The notes beneath the pieces were generated by a model that searched no databases, was not told the DNA's origin, and saw only the letters and a list, made by a program, of their open reading frames with translations. From Heliocidaris erythrogramma (Eukaryota > Echinodermata > Echinoidea > Camarodonta > Echinometridae), in contig CM046855.1 of assembly GCA_025617745.1 (NCBI GenBank), positions 46,479,813-46,543,812 of the forward strand: a DNA stretch of 64,000 bases, written 5' to 3'. The position numbers and the translations under genes are program-made. Positions 53,083 to 64,000 of the stretch are shown here, piece by piece. Position 1 is the first letter of the stretch, and the number at the start of each line of letters is the position of its first letter.

Positions 53083-54264
53083 TAATTGAAGAGAGTTAAT
53101 CAGTTGTCTCACGATGTGCAAACGTAAACGTAGGAAGTCTGACGTTTCGGCTGCTATATACTGCTAGCCTTAGTCATAGACAATGAGCCGAGATCACGCT
53201 GAGCGGGTCTTAAATAGCGGCGGGAGCCGCCCGGAGCGGCCGGATGTACGCTCGGACCACTCGCGCTGTGATTGGTCGCTGCCGTTGACCAATCACCGGG
53301 CGCGGCATTGTTCCCTGCCGTGTCGGCGCTGTGATTGGTCGCTGCCGTTGACCAATCACCGGGCGCGGCGTTGTTCCCTGCCGTGTCGGCGGGGGGCGCG
53401 CTATCCTTGGCCGGTTCTAACCGTCCACCCGAAGGACCCTGTCCTCCCTTATAGGCGCGATGGAGTTGTCTACAAGATCCCATGTTCGACCTGTGACAAA
53501 GTTTATATTGGCGAGACTGGTAGACCCGTCGGGGAGCGCATGCATGAACATCGCCGGGATGTTCGCCTCGGACGCACTGATAGCTCGGCTGTTGCTGAGC
53601 ATGCTTGGACTGCCGAGCACTATCCCGGCTGGGATAATATCAGTTGCGTTGCGCAGGACAAGCACTGGTACACGCGCCAGGTGAAAGAAGCTATTCAGAT
53701 CCGATTGCACTCGAATAACATTAACAGGGATAACGGCATTGATATCCCTAACGAATGGTTATCTGCTATTCAGCGCCACGCAGCTAACCGGTTGTTGGTT
53801 GGTTAGAACCGGCCAAGGATAGCGCGCCCCCCGCTGACACGGCAGGGAACAACGCCGCGCCCGGTGATTGGTCAACGGCAGCGACCAATCACAGCGCCGA
53901 CACGGCAGGGAACAATGCCGCGCCCGGTGATTGGTCAACGGCAGCGACCAATCACAGCGCGAGTGGTCCGAGCGTACATCCGGCCGCTCCGGGCGGCTCC
54001 CGCCGCTATTTAAGACCCGCTCAGCGGACCCAGGTTCGAGACTGCGTCACGTCTTTCGGATGGTGACGTTAAAGGTCGGTCCCAGACGTAAATAATCATA
54101 TCTGATTGATACACGTCTGTAAAAACCCAATTACACACACACACACACACACATCTCGGCTCATTGTCTATGACTAAGGCTAGCAGTATATAGCAGCCGA
54201 AACGTCAGACTTCCTACGTTTACGTTTGCACATCGTGAGACAACTGATTAACTCTCTTCAATTA
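53083..54264 (+). mobile_element. Penelope-related GIY-YIG unit (copy 2)
   Basis: Same structure as 48821-50004, including the SINE tail and (AC)n in the right arm, so those insertions predate the 4.26-kb duplication. Confidence 0.8.
53183..53806 (+). CDS. GIY-YIG endonuclease of Penelope-like type (copy 2)
   Basis: Open over the same 207 codons as copy 1, with only three or so amino-acid changes visible, all outside the GIY-YIG core (for example ERPDV for ELTDV in the arm-derived leader and LPYRR for LPNRR). The catalytic motifs VYIGETGRP, GERMHEH, KEAIQIR and NINRDNG are unchanged. Confidence 0.8.
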   Translation: MSRDHAERVLNSGGSRPERPDVRSDHSRCDWSLPLTNHRARHCSLPCRRCDWSLPLTNHRARRCSLPCRRGARYPWPVLTVHPKDPVLPYRRDGVVYKIPCSTCDKVYIGETGRPVGERMHEHRRDVRLGRTDSSAVAEHAWTAEHYPGWDNISCVAQDKHWYTRQVKEAIQIRLHSNNINRDNGIDIPNEWLSAIQRHAANRLLVG

Positions 54265-54297
54265 TTCTCACCACGATGAACCTCTTCCAATCTAAAG

Positions 54298-54413
54298 TTG
54301 ACATTGGCTTAAAGTGTCATTTTGTAAAAAGCCAGGAATGCAGCTACTTTTGCTTCCCCAAACTGCCCTTTCAAGGCATGCTTCAACCCGCCCATTATAA
54401 GATAAAAAAATGA
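54298..54413 (+). pseudogene. duplicate of exon 3 of the secreted-protein gene
   Basis: Identical reading to 50038-50153 (LKCHFVKSQECSYFCF ... stop at 54411) with the same acceptor. No copy of exons 1 and 2 lies between the two, so it is either an unused exon copy or an alternative last exon. Confidence 0.6.
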
Positions 54414-55009
54414 TTCAACACCATGATACCTAGCTGTTATGGTAATTACATGGGGTAACCTCGCTAGTCATAAGGACCGCTATTCATAAGAACCACTTAT
54501 TCATAAGGACCGCTATCCATAACGCGTGACTAAAGGAATAGCTGTTTTGTATGAATAGCGAGCAAACCATAGACAAATTACCTCGTATTCACATAAGGAC
54601 CTCCGTTCATAAGAACCATTATATCTCTCATCGTATAAAAATTGTTGCATTAGACAACAAGAAAATGAATAGTTTTACTAGAAAAGCCGTTTCCTGCCGT
54701 CTACTTCATATTAAGCCAATAATTACCGTTGGTGAAAGTGATGGGACAAACTATCACTTCCGAGGCGATCTGGATGTAGCTTTACATTCAGATCGCCGAG
54801 GTAGTGATAGTACGTCTCATCGCCTGAAATCAAAAGGTGATTATCTGCTTTATATTCCACATCTGAAACATTTAACTGGTACGAGAAAGACAATTATTGT
54901 CGACTTCTCGAAAAAGATATATTTATGATTTAGGCCCGAATAAATGTACAAAATGTTAAAACCACCACAAACCGTAACAATACCTGGGTGCCCACAATTA
55001 TGTTATCTT

Positions 55010-55640
55010 TTAAAGCCTCGGTCACGCAGCGCTTTACGGCTTAATCACGGCCAAAACACGTCAAAAAGTGGTCTCCCGTGAAGCAGACGATGTTGTTCGC
55101 GTTGATGTCGATTTGTAGACGTGGCAGGACGCGGGGGAAAATCGGAACGGCGTCGGACGCGGCAAAAAGTTTTGAACTGCTCAAAATTTTAGCCCGCGGA
55201 CAACCACGGGCGGCACACGTGGTAAAGACGTGCAACACACGTGAAACACACGTGATAATCCGTGTTCCGGCAGTGATTAAAACTTGGGGAGACGCGGTAA
55301 GACGCGAAAGTTTAGCGGTCTGTCACGGGCAGAGCACGGTCATCGGACGGGTGTTACGCGTTGGTATCACGGGAAATAGCGTGTGTTTAGCGGCTTATCA
55401 CTGACAAATGGATTTTTCCGCGTACTTTTTTAGCCTTACACGTGGCTGGACGTGGCTGGACGTGGTTAGCCGTGCTTAGGCAGTGCTTCAGCAGTGGAAC
55501 AGCCGCCGACGGCCATACCCCGTACAAAGCACGGCCAAACCAAAATTGACCAAAAATTACCACTTACGACCACGTCCACCAGATTTTCATAACTTTTTGT
55601 ACGTGATTTAGACGTGGAGTGCTGTGTGACCGGGGCTTAA
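55010..55640. mobile_element. TTAA-flanked MITE rich in ACGTG motifs (copy 2)
   Basis: Second copy of 50750-51380, carried by the segmental duplication. Confidence 0.65.
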
Positions 55641-56909
55641 GTGCGCGATTGGGCAATGCGCGCTTATTTTAGTACGCCTATAAGCTATGGAGCTATTCGT
55701 AAAAGTCGCGCACTTTTCATTTTTACTATTCGTAGAGGTCATGCACTTTTCAATTTGACTATTCGTAGAGGTCACGCACTTCCATTTCGCACGTACCCAA
55801 AATATTGATAACGCATTGTGACTCTGTAATGGACTGAAGAGATCAGCGAAACACATAAGTACTAGGACCTCAAGGTCACGAACTTGATATGGGGAAAACT
55901 ACGTTTTATCACGTGATTACCTTTTGACCAATCTAACAGCAAGATTCTAGCATGTGGCATATAATTCCTACTAACGTCATCAGAGGGAAAAGGTTATTCG
56001 ATAACGTCAGCCGGAAAAAGATGAGCTATTCGAATCGCGACGTACGCGAAGGAAAAAATAAGCAGCTGCTCCAGTCAGCCTCAGCGCGTACTACATTTTG
56101 ACGACATTCATTTGCGCGTATCTATTGTTTTAGGCAGCATGCACCGTACTGGTGGTGATGATGATGTCATCATTACGCGTTTGATATCCGCGCAAATTCA
56201 TCACTTCTTCAAACTGTTGGTGTATATACTGTGCGGTACAGTGCAGATGATCAAGTAGATGAGTAGAATTAACCTTTTGTTCCATGATGGACGGGTATAA
56301 TATCAAATATTTACTTCCTACATTCGAGTCTCTGGTTAAACGGCTTGTCTCGAATGGGTGGGTTGCGGGAGCGGGATGGGAGCGGGAACGGGCACACCCT
56401 TTCGAGACAAGCCCCCCGGTTATCTCGAATGGACGCGTTCCCAGCGAGAAGTTCAATGAACGCGCCACTTCGAGACAACCGGGGGGGGGGGGGGGGCTTT
56501 CCTCGAATGGGTGTGTTGAGTAGACTTTTGTAACAGACGTTTTAGAAATTTTTGAAAAATGTACTCTTGCTGTTTTTTTTTTTCGTTTTTCTTTTGTCTA
56601 AGATGTAGAAAATATAATAAAACAGTATCTAAAAAAAGCTTTTGACAAGGAAATCATTATTTGTGCAAAAAAAATAGGAGAATTGAATTATGCATTAAAA
56701 CACACGGGGACGAAAGGGCAAGTGGCGTAGCTAGGATTTTTGTATTTATTTATTTATTATTATTTTTGTTTGTCGTGACCTGGGCCCCGTAACATAAAGA
56801 GTGTTTAGCTGATATCGCTGAAAGCATGACTGGAAAAATGGGGTAAGTACCTCCGTTTTATTCATATTATATGACGATGTCAATATTTTTTAATAAATCA
56901 TAACAATAA

Positions 56910-57161
56910 TTATGTAAAATTGTAATTTAAGTAGCATTCTATGACAATGAATTGTGCATATATAAAGATGAAAGCTGATATTTTACCGGAATTAAGACGC
57001 CTTTTTATCCTATCGCGCAACCCTGTTTCAGTGGCAAGAAGCACACGCTGACGGAACAACCAAGGGTCCTTCGCCCGTGATCTCCGGCAGACCTCGCGTT
57101 GCTTGCCCGGTGGGTTGTGTACGGCAGAATTTTTTTCTGACTTGGACGATGCAAATTTCAT
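56910..57161 (-). CDS. hypothetical ORF, copy 2
   Basis: Same 79-residue reading as at 52662 with a four-residue longer end. See that entry. Confidence 0.3.
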   Translation of the reverse strand: MKFASSKSEKNSAVHNPPGKQREVCRRSRAKDPWLFRQRVLLATETGLRDRIKRRLNSGKISAFIFIYAQFIVIECYLNYNFT

Positions 57162-57539
57162 TGTGCTTGTAAAACTAATTTGTTATGATGGTATTATTAT
57201 GACCCATGTCTCCTACTATTTCTTAACACACTTGGGCAAACCCACAAAATAGGGGCCGGATTTTTTCCAAGCTATTATAAGGCCAACCAATAACAACATT
57301 CAACAGGCAGGCCCACTATGTTTAACAACAGTAATAATATTATTATTAATAACAACATGCAACAGGCAGGCCAAACATTTGGGCCTGCCTGTTGCAAGCA
57401 TGTTGTTATTGGTTGGCCTTATAATAGCTTGGAAAAAAAATCCGGCCCCTATTTTGTGGGTTTGCCCAAGTGTGTTAAGAAATAGTAGGAGACATGGGTC
57501 ATAATAATACCATCATAACAAATTAGTTTTACAAGCACA

Positions 57540-57779
57540 ATGAAATTTGCATCGTCCAAGTCAGAAAAAAATTCTGCCGTACACAACCCACCGGGCAAGC
57601 AACGCGAGGTCTGCCGGAGATCACGGGCGAAGGACCCTTGGTTGTTCCGTCAGCGTGTGCTTCTTGCCACTGAAACAGGGTTGCGCGATAGGATAAAAAG
57701 GCGTCTTAATTCCGGTAAAATATCAGCTTTCATCTTTATATATGCACAATTCATTGTCATAGAATGCTACTTACATTAG
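57540..57779 (+). CDS. hypothetical ORF, inverted copy
   Basis: Same 79-residue reading on the opposite strand, in the right arm of the palindrome. Confidence 0.3.
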   Translation: MKFASSKSEKNSAVHNPPGKQREVCRRSRAKDPWLFRQRVLLATETGLRDRIKRRLNSGKISAFIFIYAQFIVIECYLH

Positions 57780-58797
57780 AATTTTACATAATTATTGTCA
57801 TGATTTATTAAAATATATTGACATCGTCATATAATATGAATAAAACGGAGGTACTTACCTCATTTTTCCAGTCATGCTTTCACTAGTTTCAGCGATATCA
57901 GCGGGGAAATGTGGAATTGTCATAGTCTCAAGACAAGTCGTTACGTGTTATTTAAATTCATTGCAAAAATTAATAACGATTGATCGCTATGAATCATGCT
58001 CTAATAGCCTTTGATTGAAAGGGGGGGGGGGGTTGTGTTGCGGATGTTAGCGATTGATTGCCATTATAGCGCTTGATCGGAGTTTATAAACACTCTTTAT
58101 GTTACGGGGCCCAGGTCACGCCAAACAAAAATAATAATAAATAAATACAAAAATCGATCCTAGCTATGCCACTTGCCCTTTCGTCCCCGTGTATTTTAAT
58201 GAATAATTATTCAATTCTCCTATTTATTTTGCACAAATAATGATTTCCTTGTCAAAAGCTTTTTTTAGATACTGTTTTATTATATTTTCTACATCTTAGA
58301 CAAAAGAAAAACGAAAAAAAAACCCAGCAAGAGTACATTTTTCAAATTTTTTTAAAACGTCTGTTACAAAAGTCTACTCAACACACCCATTCGAGGAAAG
58401 CCCCCCCCCCCCCGGTTGTCTCGAAGTGGCGCGTTCATTGAACTTCTCGCTGGGAACGCGTCCATTCGAGATAACCGGGGGGGGGGGGGGCTTGTCTCGA
58501 AAGGGTGTGCCCGTTCCCGCTCCCATCCCGCTCCCGCAACCCACCCATTCGAGACAAGCCGGTTAAACTATGGCACCCGCGGTGACCATACTTCCAACCA
58601 GGCCCTGTCATGTCAGTATATATTTGTATACTATTCATATATATTCATAAGGACCGCTATTCATAACGAGTGGTAAATGAGTACTTCATGCAAATTGAAA
58701 TCAAGTCTTCTCCTGTTTAATACCTTTCATCTTTTTTGTCTTTGGTGGAGCCAGGAGTGTGAGATCCTGATAGACATGGCGTGGTACAAAATAATGT

Positions 58798-58918
58798 TCA
58801 CTATATTCATAATAATTATCATTATTACTATTATTAACATTATATTATTATTAGTAGTAGTAGTATTAGTATTATTATTATTATTATTACTATTATTATT
58901 ATTATTATTATAATAATT
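58798..58918. repeat. ATT/AGT-type microsatellite
   Basis: Imperfect TTA/TTAT repeats with TAGTAGTAG in the middle. Confidence 0.85.
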
Positions 58919-59407
58919 TGTTATCATTATAGGTTTCCGGGCCAATTTCGCAATTTTGTAAGTCAGTTCGATAAAGCATTCATTCATTTTAGCACAAACC
59001 TCGTTTACGGCGTGTTCTGTATTTTCAAACGTATATTTTATAAGATATCTGGTCATGCGATTACATTGTGAAAATAACTTCTCAAAGCATTTGGGAACGC
59101 TTGATCATGTTTACATCAAAATGAACAAAAAAATTACCTATTACCCAAAAGTACATGTACTACACACACAGAAATGGGTATATGGGACTGCACACACAAG
59201 TGGCATGAATGGTCGGCCGGATGGACAACCCTTTTCAGGCGACATTTCTGCTTTGATGTTCTTCCAAGCTGACATAATAGGAAGAAAAAGTTCACAAATT
59301 CTGTTCATCTTTCCCAGTACTCAACCTTCTCTTTAAGTCATCCAATGTAGTGTTTCGAGCAAGGGATTTTGCTTTCTTATCATTCAAATTAATTGCCGTC
59401 TATTCAA

Positions 59408-59546
59408 TCATTCAAATTCATTGGCATCTGCCGAAAGGACAAATTGGGCATTCAAATTCGTGAAAGGGCAGTCGTATCACCAAATTTTCATTCATGTGGT
59501 GATCGGCACGATGGCGGGTTTTGCAGATGCCGATGAATTTGAATGA
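59408..59546. repeat. foldback with 24-bp arms
   Basis: TCATTCAAATTCATTGGCAT at the left and ATGCCGATGAATTTGAATGA at the right pair with one mismatch around about 90 bp. ATTCAAATTC recurs inside. Confidence 0.6.
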
Positions 59547-59559
59547 TTCTGATCGGCAC

Positions 59560-59743
59560 AAAACAATAGGCGCCAATTAAACAAAATAATTGCACTAGGA
59601 ATGACAAAAGCTTTGCGTAATAACCCATTTCTGGTCTCAACTAGCTCCAAGACAACTCTTTTTAACTGTATGTATAGTAGCTTTAACCTTATATTATTAA
59701 AAGATGAACTAGCATCCATGAATGAATATCTCAAGAAAAACAT
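59560..59743 (-). pseudogene. possible LINE RT C-terminal tail
   Basis: The minus strand reads LKRVVLELVETRNGLLRKAF and VIPSAIILFNWRL, resembling the conserved R..LLR.SF.PSAI.LFN ending of some LINE reverse transcriptases. No RT core was found beside it. Weak. Confidence 0.25.
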
Positions 59744-60230
59744 TGTGGCACAGGGATGTTATTTTGAGTGACACATAAAGGGTTAACACGCACGCTGTTA
59801 ATCCATTTGTCTTTATTAGAATTCTTCTAAAACAGTGTTGATTTTGAATTTTATTTCTTCTTTTTTTTTAGCCCATTATGTGACCCATCACGTAAAAATG
59901 AGACAGAAGTCGCATTTTTTGAAATTTCATTTTATTATTGATTATTATTCTCCGTTTCATAACCTTTATAGTTCAACTCTATATAGAGAGTGGGTAGTGG
60001 AGATAATAACTTTTAAAACTTGAGTATAGTAGGACTCTGGAAAAATATTTCTTCGAGAAAAACGCTTCCAAAGTTTGACTTCCGTTTTGCCGACATGCAG
60101 CATTTTCCGTTTCCAATGTCAACTAGATTTGGGAAAAGTCCTTAGCAACCATTTATTAATTTGAATAAAATCTAGTCCTTAATATGTTTCTTTAGGATCC
60201 CTTCTCATGAAGACATGAATTTTAATTCAT

Positions 60231-60793
60231 TTAAAGGCCAAGTCCACCTCAATATCAAGTTGATTTGAATAAACAGAGTAAAATTAAATAAGCATAACAG
60301 TAAAAATTTCACTGAAATCGGATGTAAAATAAGAAAGTTATGGCATTTTGAAGTTTTGCATTATTTCATGAAACAGTGATACACACTCACTTTTCCTTAT
60401 GTATATTTTATTATATGAAATTTCAAATATTTCAATTTTTATAGATGTGATAATAAAGAATCCCTTCCTTGTATGAAAATAAGTTACAATAATGATGATT
60501 TTACATGTTCCATATGGAGTCAAACCATGTTTTACATTATTGTAGCAAAAAAATGAAATATATGATATTTCATATAATAAAATACATAAGGGAAAGTGAG
60601 TATGTGACATCATCGGTTCACCATTTGCATACCGCCCATGCTATGCATATCACCGTTTCATGAAATAATGCAAAACTTAAAAATGCCATAACTTTCTTAT
60701 TTTACATCCGATTTCAGTGAAATTTTTACTGTTATGCTTGTTTAATTTTACTCTGTTTATTCAACTTGATATTGAGGTGGACTTGGCCTTTAA
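60231..60793. mobile_element. 563-bp TTAA-flanked MITE with long inverted repeats
   Basis: TTAAAGGCCAAGTCCACCTC (60231) pairs with GAGGTGGACTTGGCCTTTAA (to 60793). Pairing runs on through ATTTCACTGAAATCGGATGT and TTATTTCATGAAAC for about 150 bp and, after a gap, CACTCACTTTTCCTTATGTA. TTAA at both edges indicates a piggyBac-type target. Confidence 0.85.
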
Positions 60794-61173
60794 GCCATGA
60801 ATTCTAACGCTTTTTGAGCGAATTTTGGAGGTCTGACGAAAAAAAAGAAATTCTCGCCACTTTTTGTTGTTTTTGTTGTTGTTGTTGTTGTTGTTGTTTT
60901 TTTTTTGGGGGGGGGGGGGGGTGGGGCTCCTTCTTTACACCGTTGCAACCGATATTCCTAAGTGACGTGATCTCCTACACCTCCCCTCCCCCGAATGATG
61001 TCTACATATCGGTTTATTCTGTCAAATAAGGGAATGAATTGAGGCGATATACAATAACATCTTTCCAACGGTATGATGGCCATTTTCCCCATTCATGTCA
61101 ATTCAGATGTTGATAATAGGAATGACTTATGCGACAACTACCCAAATGTGCGGTTAGGTAAACCCTAAACACT

Positions 61174-61193
61174 ACCCTAACCCTAACCCTAAA
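61174..61193. repeat. short interstitial telomere-like repeat
   Basis: CCCTAACCCTAACCCTAAAC, about three units of the metazoan telomere repeat. Confidence 0.6.
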
Positions 61194-61962
61194 CTCCAAA
61201 GCCTACCCCCCCCCCCCTTCCGCGGATCTTTTTCTTATCTCTAAATTTGATATCCTTTTTCTTGATTTTTGTTTTTTGGGATACCATAAACGCGTAACCC
61301 AGGTTATGTGCTTCAGCGAGACGTGCCCCCCCCCCCCCAGCGACCGCCGTGAAATCATGGAGTTACATACACACAAAACTGTGTATGTGAAGCTACAAAT
61401 AATGATGTAACTCTATATGCGTGGAACATAGTAAATGCAGTAGGCCTACATGTAGAAGTGCGCTGTGCGAAGGAATAACACGTGTGTTGTTGCGCCGTAT
61501 ATACTGTACATTGAAGTCATCCATTCATGCGGATATGTCCACGGTGTCATTACTCCCTGCGGAAATTCAATGTTTAAAAATGAATTTATGAAATATGGAC
61601 GTCAGCCCTTAAGAAGTGCCTCCCAACACTCTAATAACCATTCCCCGCCCATGGTACCAAAAGGCGGGGATCGAAAGGGCCAGGGGAGACGCCTATTCGA
61701 ACCAAAGAAAAGGCCCCAAATCCTTAGCGTAATATCTATCTATATATATATATACATAATACAATAATAGTATTGAACTATTCTTTACTAAAACGCTTCG
61801 TTCTCGAAACGAAACGTAGTATAGCTTTTTGTATTCCTGTGTCTCTTTTGTTTTTAAATACTCCATTATTTGCCCTGATTGAGATTCATTTGATTTCTGA
61901 TAGAAGCATCGCTCTCTCAATAATATAATTTCGGACAAACTGTAAGGTAATGTCTGACAGTT

Positions 61963-62798
61963 CTACCTCAGGGCATCTGTCACAGAAACCTGTTGGATGA
62001 ATACCCAATCTTTAAAAAAATCTTGATTAATATGGACCGATAACTCCTCCGCGGAGACGATGGAGTGTAGTTTCTTGTAAACTTGTAATGTTAGTTGCTT
62101 AATTTTTGATAATGTTAATTTATTATTTATTTCTATTTTATTTGATAAAGCCGCTTTTGCACAGGTGTCTAATATTTCATTTTCACTAATATTCCACAGT
62201 GTCCTGGGATCCATTCAAAATATATGCCAATTCATTATTTTGAGCTTAGTATAGAAAAGTTAGAATTTCTGTATTTATGGGTTCGCCATTTTGTAGTAAG
62301 GATAATAATTCACTGAATATAACAACACCTGTGTATATGTTTATATCTTCTACCCATTCCAGTGCAAGAATAATCGCTGCCAATTTCGCCCTATAAGAAG
62401 AGGCGAAGTTAGATAATCTTTTCCCTTGGTATATTGAGAAATAAGGTACATAGAAAGCAGCTGAACTGATTCCCTTTTTGGGTACTTTGGATCCATATGT
62501 GAAGTTGGTTTAACCACTTTGTGTGTATCAATTCTAAACTATATTGTTGTAATGGAATTGGGTGATCTGAATTCTTTATTTGTGAGCTTAATTCGGTAGA
62601 TATTATTGGTGGGCAGAATAAGCATGGGGGGAAATCTGGAGGACTTATCTTTTCCATACTTTCTTTCCCTTTCTTGCACTGGAGCCTATATACGAACGGT
62701 TTACTTACATTCTTACCTTTAAGATATTCAAATTGCCAGCACGGTTTAATACTATTAATATATGGTTGGGAGTGCGTTGGTGCGATCTGGCAACACAA
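61963..62798 (-). pseudogene. LINE RNase H remnant, frameshifted
   Basis: On the minus strand, pieces of an RNase H domain appear in order but in different frames: IPREKII, then FASSYRAKLAAIILALEWVE and VVIFSELLSLLQNGEPI (catalytic Glu, and SEL where SDS is expected), then ISENEILDTCAKAALSNKI (the GNE.AD..AK.A end). It belongs with LINEs of the kind at 34.5-36.1 kb. Several indels and lost catalytic residues show it is old. Confidence 0.6.
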
Positions 62799-62907
62799 AG
62801 TTTTTTATCGTGGTGTACTATACGCACGAGGCGCAAGCCGAGTGTGTTTGACACCACGATAAAAACCTGCGTGTTGCCAGATCGCACTAACGCACGAACT
62901 CACAACC
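62765..62907. mobile_element. 143-bp foldback element at the LINE remnant's edge
   Basis: GTTGGGAGTGCGTTGGTGCG and GATCTGGCAACAC pair with GTGTTGCCAGATCGCACTAA and CGCACGAACTCACAAC on the right. The inner arms TTTTTTATCGTGGTG / CACCACGATAAAAA enclose a short loop. Confidence 0.75.
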
Positions 62908-63210
62908 AACAACTATGTATTAATAGTTTTATAAAACGGGTCGGCAATATATGATTATGAAGTGCATAAAAATGGTTACGAACCCCATATAGAAACGCCA
63001 AGAGTCGCACAGTCATGGAGGATGCCATTTGCTATCCTGGCTGGATGACATTACATAAGCGCAGCTAACAAAAGTCATGAGCGTTTCAGTGCGCGCATGT
63101 AATCCCTGCGGTAAAATAAGAATTAAACTATACGCGATTTCATTACGTTTAAGATTGCACGCACCAGAGGTACGCGTACGCGCAGCTCAGCCGTGCCTTA
63201 GTTTTAATTG

Positions 63211-64000
63211 TATCCCCCGGCAGTATGCCGGAGGATACTTTGGATTCAGCAGCGTTTCGCCGCCGCCGCCGCCGCCGCCGCGTCACATTCTTGTGTGCGC
63301 TCTAGCGGTCACATTTCTCGACGAATTTCTTTCAGACTTCCTGTGGACGTGTATCTTGGTAAAATCTGGACCCCTATAGTTTCTGGTGATGCTGCCCCCA
63401 GTGTTCCGTCTTTTGTAGGGTAAAAGGCCATATTTTTGGGGATAGTTTGTGTGCGCTCTAGCGGTCACATTTCTCAACGGATTTTGTTCAAATTTTGTAT
63501 GAAGGTGTCTCTTGGTAAAATCTGGAACCCTATAGATTTTGGTGATGCTGCCCCCAGTGTTCCGTCTTTTATAGGGTCAAAGGTCATATTTTGATAGATG
63601 TCTTGTGTGTACTCTTGTGTGCGCTCTGGCGGTCACATTTCTCAACGAATTTCGTTCAAATTTTGCATGAAGGTGTCTCTTGGTGTAATTTAAAAACCTA
63701 TAGTGTTTGGTGATGCTGCCACCAGTGTTCCGTCTTTTATAGGGTCAAAGGTCATACTTCAGGGCATGGCGTGAGTGCACTCTGCAGGCCACATTTCTCA
63801 ACGGATTTTGTTCAAATTTTGTATGGAGATGTATCTTGGTATAATCTACACATGTTTAATTTTTGGTGATGCTGCCCTCATTGTTCCGTCCTTTATAGGG
63901 TCAAAGGTCATTTTTCCATTTCTTGCACTCTTACTTCTGCATTTCTCGACGGATTTCGTTCAAATTTTGCATGAAGGTGTCCCTTGGTGTAATCTAAAAA
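63211..64000. repeat. HINE-like block: hairpin, CCG microsatellite, then about 160-bp tandem units running off the window
   Basis: A hairpin at 63211-63237 (TATCC..CCGGCAGTATGCCGG..GGATA) is followed by (CCG)n at 63259-63281 and at least four units starting near 63291, 63448, 63617 and 63773. Each contains GCGGTCACATTTCTC, GTTCAAATTTTG(T/C)ATG, GGTGATGCTGCC(C/A)CCA and mostly AGGGTCAAAGGTCAT. Period is 157-169 bp. Read on the minus strand, the order is core units, microsatellite, hairpin, as at 28.9-29.8 kb. Confidence 0.75.

Larger units (their letters stand above)
53004..57257. repeat. 4.26-kb segmental tandem duplication, copy 2
   Basis: Near-identical to 48742-52997, offset about 4260 bp. 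It runs on into CGGATTTTTTCC at a palindrome centre. Confidence 0.93.
56334..58566. repeat. large inverted repeat (palindrome) at the end of the duplication
   Basis: GGTTAAACGGCTTGTCTCGA (56334) through CAAAATAGGGGCCGGATTTT and CCAACCAATAACAACAT is repeated as its complement from about 57380 to 58566. The centre is about 57310-57380, with AACAGGCAGGCC repeats. The right arm is longer because it keeps about 190 bp (57890-58080) that copies 1 and 2 lack within the GGGCCCCGTAACATAAA repeat. Confidence 0.9.

Noticed and set aside
58727..59056. Asparagine-rich minus-strand ORF
   Set aside because: Translation of the ATT microsatellite.

Overview
The window is animal nuclear DNA: AT-rich intergenic sequence, genes split by GT-AG introns, and a very dense, layered set of transposons. 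The mix of elements (a DIRS-type retrotransposon, a CsRn1-like Ty3/gypsy element primed by tRNA-Trp, Penelope-like GIY-YIG units, LINEs with RNase H, TTAA- and hAT-type MITEs, and Helitron/HINE-like core repeats), together with a fibrinogen-related gene and a THAP domain, suggests a marine invertebrate deuterostome, most likely an echinoderm. That placement is inference; no species is claimed.

Layout. 1-4132: 3' half of a Ty3/gypsy element (RT, RNase H, integrase zinc finger, core-deleted integrase) and its 3' LTR. 7150-9672: a three-exon fibrinogen-domain gene with nested MITEs in intron 1. 10.4-10.6 kb (-): orphan first exon of a protein-kinase-like gene. 12.3-17.0 kb: two TTAA-flanked elements, one carrying a THAP-domain ORF, plus a hairpin insertion and a Tc1/mariner-like scrap. 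17.6-19.6 kb: an approximately 127-bp tandem array. 19.64-25.72 kb: a nearly complete DIRS element on the minus strand. 26.0-27.75 kb: a Glu/Lys/Ala-rich gene written on a 1.5-kb purine tract. 28-30 kb: MITEs and a HINE-like repeat. 30.9-31.4 kb (-): two possible exons of an unknown gene. 31.5-36.1 kb: two truncated LINEs, one with a doubly nested insertion.

38.5-45.0 kb (-) is a decayed protein-kinase gene. Its catalytic-loop/DFG exon and its APE/C-lobe exon are separated by an intron made almost wholly of a 5.5-kb CsRn1-like retrotransposon. 46.5-50.15 kb holds a small gene for a secreted, cysteine-containing 119-aa protein, assembled here from three short exons with consistent splice phases. 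Its promoter plus signal-peptide exon is tandemly duplicated. Its last exon lies within a 4.26-kb segment that is itself tandemly duplicated (48742-52997 and 53004-57257), followed by an inverted partial copy (57.4-58.6 kb). Each full copy contains a 1.18-kb unit in which a stand-alone Penelope-type GIY-YIG endonuclease ORF sits between long inverted arms that look like outward-facing CCAAT/TATA promoters.

58.6-64.0 kb is mostly repeats: a TTAA MITE with long inverted repeats, a LINE RNase H remnant, foldbacks, and a second HINE-like core-repeat array running off the end. The host genes show no operon-like cooperation. The organising theme is repeated insertion of mobile elements into introns and duplication of gene pieces.
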